DNA of 64,000 bases from Doryteuthis pealeii (GCA_023376005.1 CM042160.1:82376942-82440941), one strand, 5' to 3'; shown: positions 42,921 to 55,215, numbered from the stretch's first letter. The notes: generated from the letters alone by a model not told the origin. A program made the numbers and translations.

Positions 42921-43070
42921 TATTAGATCTAAAACTTGATATAAATTAATCAACAGATGGACACCAAAATAGGAAATGAGGAATTAGGGGTTGGCCTGAA
43001 GATTCTCCTTCAACAGCAAATACTTACTTGGCGTTTGGATGTTGGGTCCAATGTTTTGCCTCTCGACTGG

Positions 43071-43114
<44 letters not shown>

Positions 43115-43124
43115 AGAAATGTAT

Positions 43125-43518
43125 GGAGGCGCGTGGGCTAGAGTTTAGAGTTGTGGGAAAATGGACTCGTTTGATGTTCAGTTCAATTCCTAGATGAAGC
43201 TGCTGGCATTTCACAATAGCGCAATACCCTTGGAAAGGTAGAATCATAATTTCACCTCCAGCCATGGTTAAATAGTAGACAGACTGGACCCTTCAACCTT
43301 GGGTAGGTAACCAGTCTAGGAGAGGGGAATAAACTCTGAATGCAAATCCTGAGTTCGAGTCATTGATTGGGTTTGTGGCAATTCTTTCTATCGATTGTGG
43401 GGCAAAAATGTGGAGGTCCAACCACAAGCCTTCACCACTATAAAACAATCGCTGTGTGGTGTTCATTGTGTATGTGAACCCTCATGCGTTCGAAAATTCG
43501 ACGAGAGAGTTCATAAAT
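43125..43518 (+). mobile_element. SINE B, long form
   Basis: Counterpart of 5,688-6,080; noisy. Confidence 0.6.
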
Positions 43519-43522
43519 AAAT

Positions 43523-43706
43523 AAGTAAAGAAAAATAACAAAAGACTTAGAGATTTTGCAATATAGCCTATTTCGGGGAGCTTAGAAAAATGTCTAATTC
43601 TGCCAACTCATCAGATGAGTCGGGAGAAAGTTAGACACTTTGTCTAAAGCTCCCTGAAATAGACATATAATGCAAAATCTCTAAGTCTTTTGTTATTTCT
43701 TTACTT
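43523..43706. repeat. F2 palindrome
   Basis: Same ~90-bp arms as 6,083-6,262. The centre CTCATCAGATGAG is preserved. Confidence 0.78.
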
Positions 43707-43857
43707 AATATTTGCTCTGTGACTAACAATAAGAGCAACACATGAGCTTCAAACTGCGACAGGTTTGTTTAAAAAAAACTCCTAATGCCATAAGGAAGAT
43801 TTCTTCTCTGGATTTTTGGATTATATATATATTATATAATATAATATATATATATTT

Positions 43858-45091
43858 TGTAACAGCACAAGAGGTTCCCCCTTAAATTAGATATTTGTAG
43901 TAGTAATGCTAGGTGTCTGTAATAAACGCTCAAAAATTATAGAAAATTTGGGTTATCTGCCCCTCAACGGAAATACCGGACAAATAGGGGGCAGAGACAG
44001 GGCCCTGAATCAGCAGAACAGACAAACACCCGTGAGAGGCAACACGGGGAACTCAACAGGCAGAGAACACAGAAGCAGCGGCCTTCAGAACAATTACTGA
44101 AAAATTACACAAGAGCTAAGTAACTTTGTCTCAATGCATTATATAATAATTCCCGCCAAGCGAACGTCTCTGGCAACATTACGAACTCTTAAACAATCAC
44201 TCTGTCACCTTAACTTACATTCATATATTTGCACCAATAAAAATTGTTAACCCAATTATATATATTATAATTGCCTGTCTCCTTTCCTTACGACAGGACT
44301 TTATTTCTCCCAATATTTCTGTTAAACTAAATTATTTAAAACGCTAAAGACACCATAATTAATACCAGCCAGAGAGGTTAAAGTTTTGGTAAGTAATAAT
44401 TTTAATTAAGTTTTCCATTCTGTATGTTTGATTGTTTGTAATATTTATCTGTATATTTATTTACTATTGTTGTGGGGTTTTTAAGGGTAAAAAATAAGAC
44501 AAACGACCGGTGAAAATGGATACAAATTATTGGAACAAAAAGGAGTGAAATTACAGAAAGAAGTGAGATTGTGTCCGACCATACAGTTGCAAAGTGACTC
44601 GCGTTGCTTGTGGTATTTACATGTTTCCCACTTTTACACGATATGACACAAGGCCGTTTTATGTGGGCCACCACCCTCAAGTCGAGACTCAATGGGGGGT
44701 AGGTAGAAAAATTGCGTCAAATCCCTTGGCATTCCCCTCAAGGGGGTGCCTGGGATCAAGCTATTAACCAAATCAACCGGTCCAGCGGCTGCAGCAGCAC
44801 TGGACCAGCAAGCCCACGCGAGTAAGCTTAGTCGCAACTCACGTTGCTTGTGTCCAACCACAATTGTCCCTGCTACTTATAGTAGTCATCGGGCGCATTC
44901 CATTTATGTCCATAGGTTATATCACCTATAACAATTATTATTATACGTCTGTTATCATTGTATATTCATTTATTGTGTTTACGACGTCTTTATGAATCGA
45001 TTTGTATCAAAGAAAGAATTAAGTCAAGTGATAGATGTGAATAAACGTTCGTGAACAAAAACATTCTTTGTTCTTCTTTGCGACTTGTACA
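43858..45091. mobile_element. Candidate solo LTR 2 with nested insertion
   Basis: TGTAACAGC ... CTTGTACA, with the SINE C-bearing insertion at 44,466-44,930 in the same place as in copy 1. Confidence 0.45.
44466..44930 (-). mobile_element. Insertion carrying a deleted SINE C
   Basis: SINE C homology at 44,615-44,820 on minus, same internal deletion as at 7,185-7,400. Confidence 0.5.
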
Positions 45092-45109
45092 TATAGTATC
45101 AGTGTGATC

Positions 45110-45290
45110 GGGGGGTGGGGTGGGGGGTGCATCTCTGTAGGCAGCACCTGCTTTCTTGTCTAAAAGAGGCCAGGCTGGGTTTATTGTGCGATGCCTGAGG
45201 TGTCCAAAAGGGAATACCAAAGGGATAGACACAATTTCTACACTAACCACTGCATGACCTTTGACTTGTGTATGGCTCCCCCCCCCACAA
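45110..45290 (+). mobile_element. SINE C copy
   Basis: Counterpart of 7,680-7,870. Confidence 0.55.
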
Positions 45291-45341
45291 TAATCAGACT
45301 TTGTTTTCATTTAACATGGTGGGAAGTTAGAAAATACATTC

Positions 45342-45454
45342 AAAATTGACAATCATATTTTGTCTATTGCATCGAACACAAATGGAATGATTGGCTGGAT
45401 GGTTAGAAAATATTATTTCAAGGGAGATAAATCATGTTTTAAAATATATACTGC
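45342..45454 (+). pseudogene. LINE ORF fragment
   Basis: Same NGMIGWMVR block as 7,924-8,034, with one extra A that shifts frame after MVR. Confidence 0.6.
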
Positions 45455-45885
45455 AGGACCTGTGGATATACATAGTATGATAATTTAATTATTACACTTT
45501 TGATATATTTACTTATGAGCTATTGCAAATAGTTCAATATGTAAAAAAGTATAATCTTGATTTAACTATCTCTCACTCTTTGTTTTTCTTTCTTTCCTTC
45601 TTTTCACCTCTCTCTCTCTATCATTTTTTTGGTGTAGCATGTCCTTTTTCTTACCTTTCTTTAGAATAAAAAATGGAATGGTTCATTTTAGCTGAGTTGA
45701 CAAACACTCATCGGAAATAAGCATTCCACGGATAAGCAACACAGATAATCAGAATTCACTTTTTTGCATTTTATCTTGGATAATTTGGATGGTCTGATTT
45801 TAACAAGAGGGTGTTAAAAGATAACGGTCGAATGATAAAGGAACAAGTGTGTGTGTATATATATATATATATATAAGTAAAAATA

Positions 45886-46110
45886 TAACAAAAGACTTAG
45901 AATTTTTGCATTATAGTCTATTTCATGAAGCTTAGACAGGGTGTCTAACTCTCCGACTCATCAGATGCAAATGATGAATTCTTTATTACTTTTAAGGCAT
46001 TTGAAAAACAGATTTAAAAAAAAAATTTTTTTAAAATTTTGTCTGTGATTCTAACAATAAGTGTACATTTTCTTCTCTGGATTTTTGGATTATATATATA
46101 TATATATATA
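45886..46110 (+). repeat. Truncated F2 repeat
   Basis: Counterpart of 8,461-8,710. Confidence 0.6.
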
Positions 46111-46214
46111 TATATAGTGTGAGATGGAAACTGTTTCAGCTTTTACTGGAACGGTGTGTCAAAATACAGTATTATTGATAGAGTGCTCAATATAAAATAG
46201 AGCTGTTATATAAT

Positions 46215-46841
46215 ATAGTAAATAAATATATAAAGGTTTTACATATCTATTTATTAGGTGACAAAGGAACATTCACGACCATATTGGTTTCATGCGATAC
46301 AATCATCAGGTGAAGATGTTCAAATGCAAGGAAAATTGAAAAAAAATTCAGAAAATTCAATAGACATAGGATGTGTATGATTGGATAAAAATCATGTGCG
46401 TATGTATGTGGTGGTAATTTGAATGTATGAGAGTGGTTTATGGACAGCATAAAGGTTGCGTACGCGGGGTAACTGGTCACACACATAATACATTGTTTTG
46501 TGAATGTGTGACATTTGATCAATGCTGACATGTGAGCATTTGTGTTTGCGTGTGTGTGGGTGTGTATGTTTTTTTTTTCCTGGATGTGGGCGGCGTGTGT
46601 TGTGATGCGGGGAGGAGGGATGTATATTGTCGGTCAAGTTAATTGAGGAGGGGGGTTTGAATAATATTAACTTTAAGATTACAAATGTTGTATATTATGG
46701 GTGGGGTTGGGGGGTTATAGAACGACGGGGCTGGCTAAATAAACATCTCACCTGATGATTGCATCACATGAAACCAATATGGTTGTGAATGTTCCTTTGT
46801 CACCTAATAAATAGATATGTAAAACCTTTAGATATTTATCT

Positions 46842-46848
<7 letters not shown>
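46215..46848. mobile_element. Fold-back element F5
   Basis: Arms at 46,222-46,320 and 46,748-46,842; G/T-rich interior as in copy 1. Confidence 0.75.
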
Positions 46849-46883
<35 letters not shown>

Positions 46884-47055
46884 AACAAGAGTTGCCTTGA
46901 GATTTTTTTTTCATGCATTCCTCGGACAAGTGATGGATCAATTTCTCCAAAAACCATTTGGATTTTCTAAAGAACTTTCTTAACATCAGGTTAGATATGA
47001 ATAAAAGGGAATTATAAATATTAGCTGCATTAGTAATAAGAATTATAGGTCATTT

Positions 47056-47236
47056 CTATAAGTCCAACATAAACAAAGGGGAACCACTCTTGACTGATAA
47101 ATTTATTTATTTTCCATTAAACTAACCCTAAACCCTAACCTAACTTCTTTTTTCCCTAGTAGATCAATAAATAAATAAATAAATAAATAAATTATCAGTC
47201 AAGAGTGGTTCCCCTTTGTTTATGTTGGACTTATAG
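47056..47236. mobile_element. MITE with telomere-like interior
   Basis: 45-bp ends; interior CCCTAAACCCTAACCTAAC. Confidence 0.8.
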
Positions 47237-47479
47237 TAAATAACCGAATTATACCTCTGACCTCTGACACAGCTACAGCTTGGAAGAATTCTCACTTTAT
47301 CTTATAGGAATCAGATTTCCATAGAATTGATAATCGACCTATAGCAGCCCATGCCTTTTCTGAAAACAAACAAAACAATTTCATCAGCAATTGTAATCAT
47401 ACAATGAAAACAATAAAGCAATCCCTTTTAATTATGATATTTTGCAAAACAATCTATAAATTAATACTCTTACAGTGGA

Positions 47480-47825
47480 CTATATATTAATACTCATGTT
47501 CCTTTTAAGGAACACGAGTATTAATATATTGTATCAACATATTGTATTAACTCTTAACATCCTGTTGAGAATTTTCTAAGTCCAGAGCCCAATTCCTATA
47601 AGGATATATATAAAAAAATGGCTAGAAATGACCTTTGCATCTGAAGTTACCTGTTATTTCCTTAAATAAAAGACTTGTAAATATGTTTAATATTACATTT
47701 AAACAAATGATATTATTTGGGGTGGATTAGGAATAAATGAGACTTCTGGCCGGTGGAATGAGGTGGTATAGGACTTTAAGAGTTAATATATTGTATCAAC
47801 ATATTGTATTAACTTATTGTATCAA
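47480..47825. mobile_element. Palindrome and adjoining MITE
   Basis: Palindrome 47,480-47,532 and MITE 47,518-47,825, clean versions of 10,081-10,435. Confidence 0.55.
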
Positions 47826-47999
47826 TTTATAGCAAAAATTATGTCAAGTTTCATTAATTTTTTCAGAGTCTTGATTTTTAATTTGTGAGGAGTTTAAAAA
47901 ATTTTTTTTTAAAAACACGTAAAATTTTGGTCATACCTAGGGTTAAATAATGAATTTAATATTGAATTGAAAACAAAAATGTTGTCAAAATGTATTTGC

Positions 48000-48315
48000 T
48001 GAGGTAATACAATATTTCTTGGATGACGGAAGTTTTATCATTAGTAATTCTTTTGACTATTATCTTTGGCGTCTCACATTACTAACAATAAACTTTTGTC
48101 AACTAATCATTTCATTAACTCAGCAAAATGGTAGGCATTTTTTTTCAAAATCCATGTCCCTTTGATCTGTTGCGACAATATAATTTGGTGTAATTGTTGA
48201 ATTCTGAGGTAACCGAGAAATTTTAATTTCCATAATTTGTATTTAGACTTATTGCCATCGAAAAATAATCTTGCAGTTCTGGGCCCATAACCTGTTAAAA
48301 TTTTAGTTGCCATTG
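48000..48315 (-). pseudogene. Gag-like fragment (cleanest copy)
   Basis: A 68-codon frame on minus carries MATKILTGYGPRTARLFFDG, then SKYKLWKLKFLGYLRIQQLH and HFAELMK before a stop. Past it LVDKSLLLVM and a further stop. Resembles the N-terminal Gag region of copia/gypsy elements. No neighbouring pol. Confidence 0.52.
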
Positions 48316-48604
48316 TAGGGGTTGAATGTTTTGTTGTTTGCAGAATCCAGTTGGTTAATATTAGTCTGAAGGTTTCCTTTGTGATATGTCTAAGTTTAAA
48401 AGTTCCTTTTAATGTTCCAAACTATAGGTTTTGCTAGCAGAAAATTCAATTAGCAATTGATTTAAGGACAGTTGAAAACGATCTTAAATGCTTTCTGTAC
48501 TCGTCTCTCATTGGCCAATTTTTACTGGAAGTGCCTGCTGATGTTGGGAAAGTTCATAAATACATGTGATGATTTTGCGTACATCTTATAATTATGAGAT
48601 CAGT

Positions 48605-48985
48605 ATCATCATTATATCGCACAAGTAGCACGGATATCCATGATAATTTCTCGCCAACCATCCCTATCATCGCTTTTGAGAGGTCCTCTGCACAGCATCC
48701 AGTATCTGCACAGAGCTGGTCAATGTAGGTCTTTGCTGGGCGGCCCATGTGCTGGTTTCCATAGAAGAATGTCACTTATGAGTTCGTCCCTGCTTCTCCA
48801 GCATGTCTTGTTCATCTCACTCGGATGGTTTGTGTGATAGGGGGCGAGTGGCCATACAGCTGCTTTCTTGTAGGATGTTGTTTCCACGATTTGTTTAAGA
48901 TCGCCCACAGCATTCTTGTGCAACTCCCATCTAGCTTATTTTCTAGGCTCTTCGTTAGGGTCCAAGTAGCACTGAGTCCAAAAAA
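48605..48985 (-). pseudogene. LINE RT C-terminal fragment (cleanest copy)
   Basis: On minus: ATWTLTKSLENKLDGSCTRM, ILNKSWKQHPTRKQLYGH, then in another frame MNKTCWRSRDELISDILLWK, PAH, and in a third GRPAKTYIDQLCADTGCCAE. Two frameshifts in about 120 codons. The order TLTKSLE-KLDG, W.QHPT..QLYG, RDELISD.LLW, GRPA.TYIDQLC.DTGC is that of a common LINE C-terminus. Confidence 0.78.
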
Positions 48986-49537
48986 AAAACAACAAAAAAA
49001 ACCCAACTTTTTAAATAAATAAAAAAATGGTTGTAATACAGAAAAAAAAACAAGAACTCATTTGACTAACATTTTTTTTTTTTTGGTAAGGACATTTTCA
49101 ATATTTATTCCAGAAAAATTAAACAAAAATGAATAAATGGAATAAAAACACAACAAAACAAAAAGCTCTTTTTTTTTTTTTTTAAGACTGGCTATTCACA
49201 TGTTTTGTAGACATCTTGACAAAAAATACCAAAATATTTGCTCTCTGATTGAATAACCACATTCATTCATATCCCATGATGCTTCAGTGCTGTTGAAAAA
49301 CAAGAAGCAAGAAATGAGAAGCAAGGACAAAAAAAAAAAAAAAATTAAGATAAAAAGCACAAGATGTTGATTATGTGCATGTAGGTGTATGTATGTATGT
49401 GTGTAAGGTCAGGTGTACACATGATTGCAGATGTATTCACGTGTACATTTTAGTCCAAGATAAAAGCACAGTAAGGGTAACCCCAAACCAAACATCTTTA
49501 AACCTTATTTTTCTAATGCAGATTCGTTAGGTTTTAC

Positions 49538-49570
49538 AGCATGTCAACCCATTGGTTCATTTTATGCCGA
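49538..49570 (-). repeat. Shared GCATRTCAACCC module
   Basis: CAGCATGTCAACCCATTGG then TTCATTTTATGCC; see 58,283. Confidence 0.5.
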
Positions 49571-49604
49571 AAACACTTTTTTAAACTCATTTTATTTCTA
49601 TTTA

Positions 49605-49990
49605 ACCTATAGATGGAACCCTAACAGGTACTACCACTCCAGGTCAAAGTGGACCCGGGAGTAATGAGGATGAACGGATACTCCACATTCCCCAGAGCTC
49701 CAGAACTGGAACCTCACCATCAGGTAGAGTTAAACGTCATTCCCAGGACATGAAGACCCTCAGCCACCACCTTCTAGCACATATGACAAAAAGTGTTGGG
49801 GCTTGCCATAAAGGCAATAGGGTCAGGAAAATCATATAGGTGCTAGGGCTTGACGTGACCTCTCCGACTGACTGTCTAATGCAGATATCATTAAAGAACA
49901 AGAGACTTTTCTCATTCCCCAATGATACCTGCATCAGAAAAATAAGGTCTACTAAAGTTTGGCTTCGAGTTAACATTACCATGCTTTTAA
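49605..49990. repeat. Unrecognised GC-richer repeat (clean)
   Basis: CCACTCCAGGTCAAAGTGG ... TTCCCCAGAGCTCCAGAAC ... CTTGACGTGACCTCTCCGAC ... GATACCTGCATCAGAAAAAT. No intact frame; no family assigned. Confidence 0.4.
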
Positions 49991-50016
49991 CCTAAACTAA
50001 ATAGCATGTATTTGTT

Positions 50017-50049
<33 letters not shown>

Positions 50050-50515
50050 GAATTTACATGAGAGTGCTTGCATGTGAATCTGAGTGTATGTATACATATG
50101 TGTGTTCATTCACATATACTGTGTGTATTTACAACTGTGCATGTATGTGTATGATGTGTGTGCGTGTGTATATATTAACAAATTTGGCATTCCTCACACC
50201 AACAATTCCGACTAGAGGGGAAAATTCAACACAAGTTTTTATTTTTATTTTATTTTGTTAAAAAAATAACGAAAACAAAACATCAACAACAACAAAAAAA
50301 AAAGAAAAGTTTACAAAAATTCTTCAAATTTTTTTTTTTCAAAACACATTTTAACATTTCGCTTGTTTTTTTTTTTAAAGATTTTTTAATATATATATTT
50401 TTTAAAAACTAATTACTGATGACTTGATATATTGTGCTTTTTTTTTTTTTTTGGTGTGTATGTATGTTTATTGATTGTTTTTTGTTTTTTTTGTTTTATT
50501 TCTTTCTCCCTATTT

Positions 50516-50726
50516 TTAACCTTTTATCTACCAGAGCGCCCAACACTGCCGAAAACGCCCAAAGATCATCAGCTCTTAGAAAATGGTTTAGACTTAAGAA
50601 AAAAAAAGAAAAAAAAAAGACAAATGAATACATTTCTATTCAGTAGTAAAGTATCAGCGATATGATACTAACTTGTCAACCATTTCACCACGCTATTGTC
50701 GATGGCAGTGGTAGATAAAGGGTTAA
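50516..50726. mobile_element. piggyBac-type MITE
   Basis: TTAA at 50,516-50,519 and 50,723-50,726; ends CCTTTTATCTACCAGAGCGC and inverted CCCTTTATCTACCACTGCC. Confidence 0.65.
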
Positions 50727-51369
50727 TTATATACTTTTTTTTTTTTTTTCGAGGGGGAAGAGGGATTTAAATTATTCTGGAGTCTGTTTCTATATCATTT
50801 CTTTCCAGGAAGTAATTTTCCAATTTATTAAAAAAACAACTTTTTTTCTTAATTTTCTTTAACTTTTTTCTCCATCCGGGCAAGATATTATGCTGTTTTT
50901 TGTTCAAATAATCATCTTTATTTTTATTTTTATATTTTTTTGGCAAAAAAAGTAATTTGAAAAAAAAAAAAAAAAAAAAAAAATTTAAATCTGAAAGTTA
51001 ATATAGCTTTTACAGATTTATTAATACAGATTTTACAAGTAAACAAATGTACAGACTGCAGTGTATTTAGAGTTATGGAAAAACTGGCCCAACGGGTATC
51101 TAAACTGTTTCTTAAAATCAAAGCCCCTCCCCCCTCCTTTCAAGGGGAAAGGAGGGTGTTTATAGGTTTCAGTGATTCTTATCTTTGATTTCTGGCGCCA
51201 AAAATTGCAGCCCTTTGATTGGTTGATTTGAAAAGGGGTGTCGACCAAGGGAGACAACCCACCTACTTTAAGTACATTTTTTTCATAGATCATACAATTA
51301 AAAGTAGTTATTTACTGACATCCCATCATGTCAGTCAAACACAACGATCATTATAATGATCATTATAAT

Positions 51370-51500
51370 GGGGGAACCACGTACAAAACAAAGCTCATGT
51401 GTAGTTAGTATTAAAAATTGTGTGAATCCACTCGGCATTTCTCTGGCAACAAACTCAGCCCTGCTCCTTTTAAACGACGAGCAGGTGCTGTCTACTAACA
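51370..51500 (-). mobile_element. SINE C remnant
   Basis: Minus: CAGCACCTGCTCGTCGTTTA ... ACAAAGCTCATG order; abuts two ATTATAATGATC units (51,347-51,371). Confidence 0.45.
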
Positions 51501-51501
51501 A

Positions 51502-51815
51502 TAAGAGCTTCTTTCCTTTTTTGATCGATCAGATGAAAGTTTCCATTTATTAATGTGCACACATACATACATTTACATTATGGTTGTACACTATTCATTT
51601 TCATGACATTGGTACATTATTCTATGTACGAGACATGAGACTTTGAGGAGTTGTGGTGCACTTGAGTACTGTACGCAATAATTTCATTATTATTATTATT
51701 ATTATTAAAATCTTCATGATTTTTAATCAACCTGAATTTTTCTTTTGAAAGAATTTAAAAACTGAAAACCTATTGAGATCAAAGCTTACTTCTAAGACTC
51801 AACAGGAATTTCCAA
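51502..51815 (+). repeat. Direct duplication, unit 1
   Basis: With 52,969-53,277: shared AGTTTCCATTTATTAATGTG, CATTGGTACATTATTCTATG, GAGTTGTGGTGCA, CTTTTGAAAGAATTTAAAA, CCTATTGAGATCAAAGCTTA, ACTCAACAGGAATTTC. Confidence 0.7.
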
Positions 51816-52237
51816 AAGATTCAACCAGATTTACAAATTTTATTTATCTTTTTTTTTTTTAAAATTGAATGATCCCCCAGTTTATGACCACCGGACAAAA
51901 ATAGAATATCTGATTTTTTTTAGAAGAATTGAACCTCCCATGGCATTTAGTGGGTTAGGCTATTATTATCATACTTTATACAGGATGTAAAAACTATTTA
52001 TTATCTTCTTATATATAATGGAGATTCAGTGTCTGTCTAACCAAAACTATGTCACTGCTTACATCAAAATACCCTCAGGAATTGCATATGTCAATGAGTA
52101 TTTAATTTATAGTCAAAATCATTAATACAGAGAATTAATACATTAATAAAGAACAACCCTTTCTTATATATACTTAGAAATTAAGTAGATAACATTAAAC
52201 GGTCCATTGTTTGTTAAAAGAAGTTTTGATGAATAAA

Positions 52238-52492
52238 GTCATCAGGGCGGCCTAAAGTTGGTATCAGCCAGCCAGCAAGGGAGTCTATCTCCTTTTCAAT
52301 AGCGCTAGACCAAGGAGATTGTTTTTGGCGTCTGAGGTGGAGCGCCACACCTACCATCGGCTCCCTACTTTACCGCACAGATCCCTGTGCTACTCATACG
52401 CTGAGTTAGCGGGGACCGGTATCGAACTAGGAACCTTGTGGTTTCTAGCTGAACACTCTACCGACTGATCTAACCCGGCCCCTACATGCCCG
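52238..52492 (-). mobile_element. SINE A
   Basis: Clean counterpart of 26,612-26,865, lying between the two duplication units. Confidence 0.78.
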
Positions 52493-52968
52493 GTATTATT
52501 GATTTATATTTCATTTTGATATATTTTCTAAAATTATCTGATGTATAAGAAATAGTCTCATCAAATTCTTGCTAGTTTGCATAATAAAACTTTTAAGATA
52601 AAGGGAGATAATCCACAATTCCTGTAAAACAATTTTGTTTATCCAATTGTTTATGAAAAGCAAACTTGAACCTTTATTCCAAGACAGTTCTCCAAGAAAA
52701 GGTATAATTCTTATTTATGCAATTATTCCAAAATAATTCTTTGGTTTAAAGAATCAAGTTCTGCTATCGAAACATTTTGTCGGGATATTTTCACATTTGA
52801 CCCCCAAAAAGTCATCATTCATCAAAATCAGTTTTTAAATTCTTTTATCCATAATTAAAGGTATCAGGACAATTGAGGGATGAATCAGTTTTGAAATTTT
52901 GTCCCTGCCTCAAATATTTAGCGACAAACAGTCAGTAAATTTGGAAACAAAGCTCAACTGCTAACGAG

Positions 52969-53277
52969 AAGAGCTTCATTCTTTTCTTGATTGATCAAAT
53001 AAAAGTTTCCATTTATAAATGTGCACACACACATACATACATACATATATATTATGACTTGATGTGATTCATTTTCCTAACATTGGTATATTATTCTATA
53101 CATGAACCTTTGACGAGTTGTGGTGCATCTGAGCACTGTATGCAATAACTTCATCATTATTATCATTTAATTATTTATGAATTTTAATCAACCTGGATTT
53201 TTCTTTTGAAAGAATTTAAAACTGAAAACCTATTGAGATCAAAGCTTACTTCTAAGACTCAACAGGAATTTCAGTAT
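52969..53277 (+). repeat. Direct duplication, unit 2
   Basis: About 1.46 kb from unit 1. Similarity is highest over the last 100 bp, suggesting partial homogenisation. Confidence 0.7.
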
Positions 53278-53319
53278 TTATTTGTTCGACAAAAAAAAAA
53301 CTGGTCGGCAATTAAAATA

Positions 53320-54125
53320 CTTTAATAAAAAAAATGAATATGCATTTTCATTAAGTGAAAAGATACCAAAATAAGGCTGAGAATTGTTGTCTAAAATCAC
53401 TTTGGAGAAAGAAGGAACAAATTATGACAAAGTGAAAAGAACTTAAAAAAAAAACATTTTCTGCTTAACCAAGGGAATTAAATTGAGACTTTTCATTGAT
53501 AAACTTTTTTTAAAAAAACACTGGAAATAACATCTTATAATGTTTTGTTCATTAATTTTTTTAGATTTTCTTTTGTATACCAAAATAAGGCTGAGAATTG
53601 TTGCTTAAAATCACTTTAAAGAATGAAGCAACAATGACAAAATGAAAAGGGCTTAAAAAACCCATTCTGTTTATAGATCAAAAGAATTAAATTGAAACTT
53701 TTTACTGATTAACAAAAAAAAACATTGGAAATAAAATCTTATGTTTTGTTTATCCTTTTTCTTTTTAAATTTTCTTCAGTATACCAAAATGAGGCTGAGA
53801 ATTGTTGCCTAAAATCACTTTTGACAAAGAAGGAACAAATTATTATAAAATGAAAAGAACTTACAAATCTTTGGCAGACTGATTGCAGAACTGTAATGGA
53901 AAGAGAATAGTGCAAAAAAAAAAAAAATATGCATGATACCGTCAAGGACAAACATAGCACATATAAGGGCAGGAATCCAAGACGACAAAATGTTATTAGG
54001 TGCCACCAAGATTATTATTATTGGAAACTTTTCACCAATAAAAAAACAAAAAACAATAGAAATAAAATCTTATAATTCTTTGGTTATTTTTTTTTTTTTT
54101 TAGAATTACTTCAGTATAAAAATTT
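53320..54125. repeat. Tandem array of a ~205-214-bp unit
   Basis: Unit starts at 53,364, 53,578 and 53,782 (TACCAAAATRAGGCTGAGAA), with TTTTCTT..GTA preceding each. Unit 3 contains an extra ~130-bp block (TCTTTGGCAGACTGATTGC...). Units share GGAACAAATTATGACAAA and GGAATTAAATTGAGAC. Confidence 0.72.
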
Positions 54126-54472
54126 CTGACTGAAGATTACATCATGAAAATGTGGGATAAAAAATAAGATTTGGTGTACAGATCTTAAAATAAGTCGTAT
54201 AGACATTGGGCAAGTTTTTCATATACTCAACTACAGTTAATACATCTGTATGCTTCTAAAATAACAGGATACATCTGGGGTGGGGCGGTGAGTACCAAAT
54301 GTATTTTTATTTTGATTGTTAATTCATATAATGTGACAATACATTATGGCAACCATGATTTAGTTTTTAAGTAAAACTTTTTCTGTTTTAGAAATCTTTT
54401 AAATGAAAAAAGAAGGATTTTGTTGATTAATTTTTATCCAATCAATTAAAAATGGCTGGACTTTGTGTTGTT

Positions 54473-54516
54473 TGGGAATGAGGTGAATGTTGTTTGGGAA
54501 TGAGGTGAATGTTGTC
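54473..54516. repeat. 22-bp minisatellite, ~2 units
   Basis: Contracted allele of the array at 17,245 and 24,466. Confidence 0.85.
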
Positions 54517-54644
54517 ATTTTTTTTTTGTTTTTCTTTTCTTTATTATTTTTGCAGTTGTAGAAGAAAATATTTCCTTTTTGTCGATAAACTTTTTAAAAA
54601 CAGCCAGTTGCTTTTTTTCGTGATAGGTGGTTGCTTGTTTTGCT

Positions 54645-55215
54645 TTACGGCATATCAACCCTTTTGGGGTCATTTAAAGCTGGATCAAGTCATTTTGATA
54701 AAGAAAGGACTTAAGCAACAGCATGTACTGTAAGCAACATAAGTGGTCACCCAATTAAGTATTGAATAAGCTCATCGCTGGGATCTCTGACCAATGGGAT
54801 CCAAGCACAGCAACACAGATTGAAAAAACGTGTGGACCGCAAGGGAGACTATGTTGAAAAATAAACCTTATTGCATGAGAGTATCTTGGTCAGTAGCAAT
54901 ACTTTAATTGTTTGTTTATTTTTATGGCATATCAACCCCTTTTGGGTTATCTAATGCAAAATCAAGTCATTTTAATTAATCAAGTCATTTTAATCAAAAG
55001 ACTCGGGTTACTTACAGTACCTGGTGTTGCTTAAGTGGTCATCAAATTTTGAAATTCATTATTTTTTAGTTTAAAACAGAAAATTATATTTGTTTTCAGA
55101 ATATTTTCAAATTTGCAAAGTAGAAATTAATATGGTCGCCTTTTTTTTTCTCTTCTCATAAGTATTGAACAGGCTCATCACTGCTTAACTTCACAGCGTA
55201 ACTTGACCATAATTG
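54645..55215 (-). mobile_element. Two 5S rRNA-derived SINE copies
   Basis: Element 1 (54,645-54,790): ACGGCATATCAACCC, GGGGTCATTTAAAGC, CAAGTCATTTTGAT, then the 5S 3' part with a 28-bp micro-inversion (54,709-54,737), then GTGGTCACCCAATTAAGTAT. It ends in non-5S sequence. Element 2: 54,925-55,035 with normal TTACTTACAGTACCTGG and CTTAAGTGGTCA, interrupted by about 120 bp (55,036-55,156), then AAGTATTGAACAGGCTCATC and ACTGCTTAACTTCACAGCG. Confidence 0.68.
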
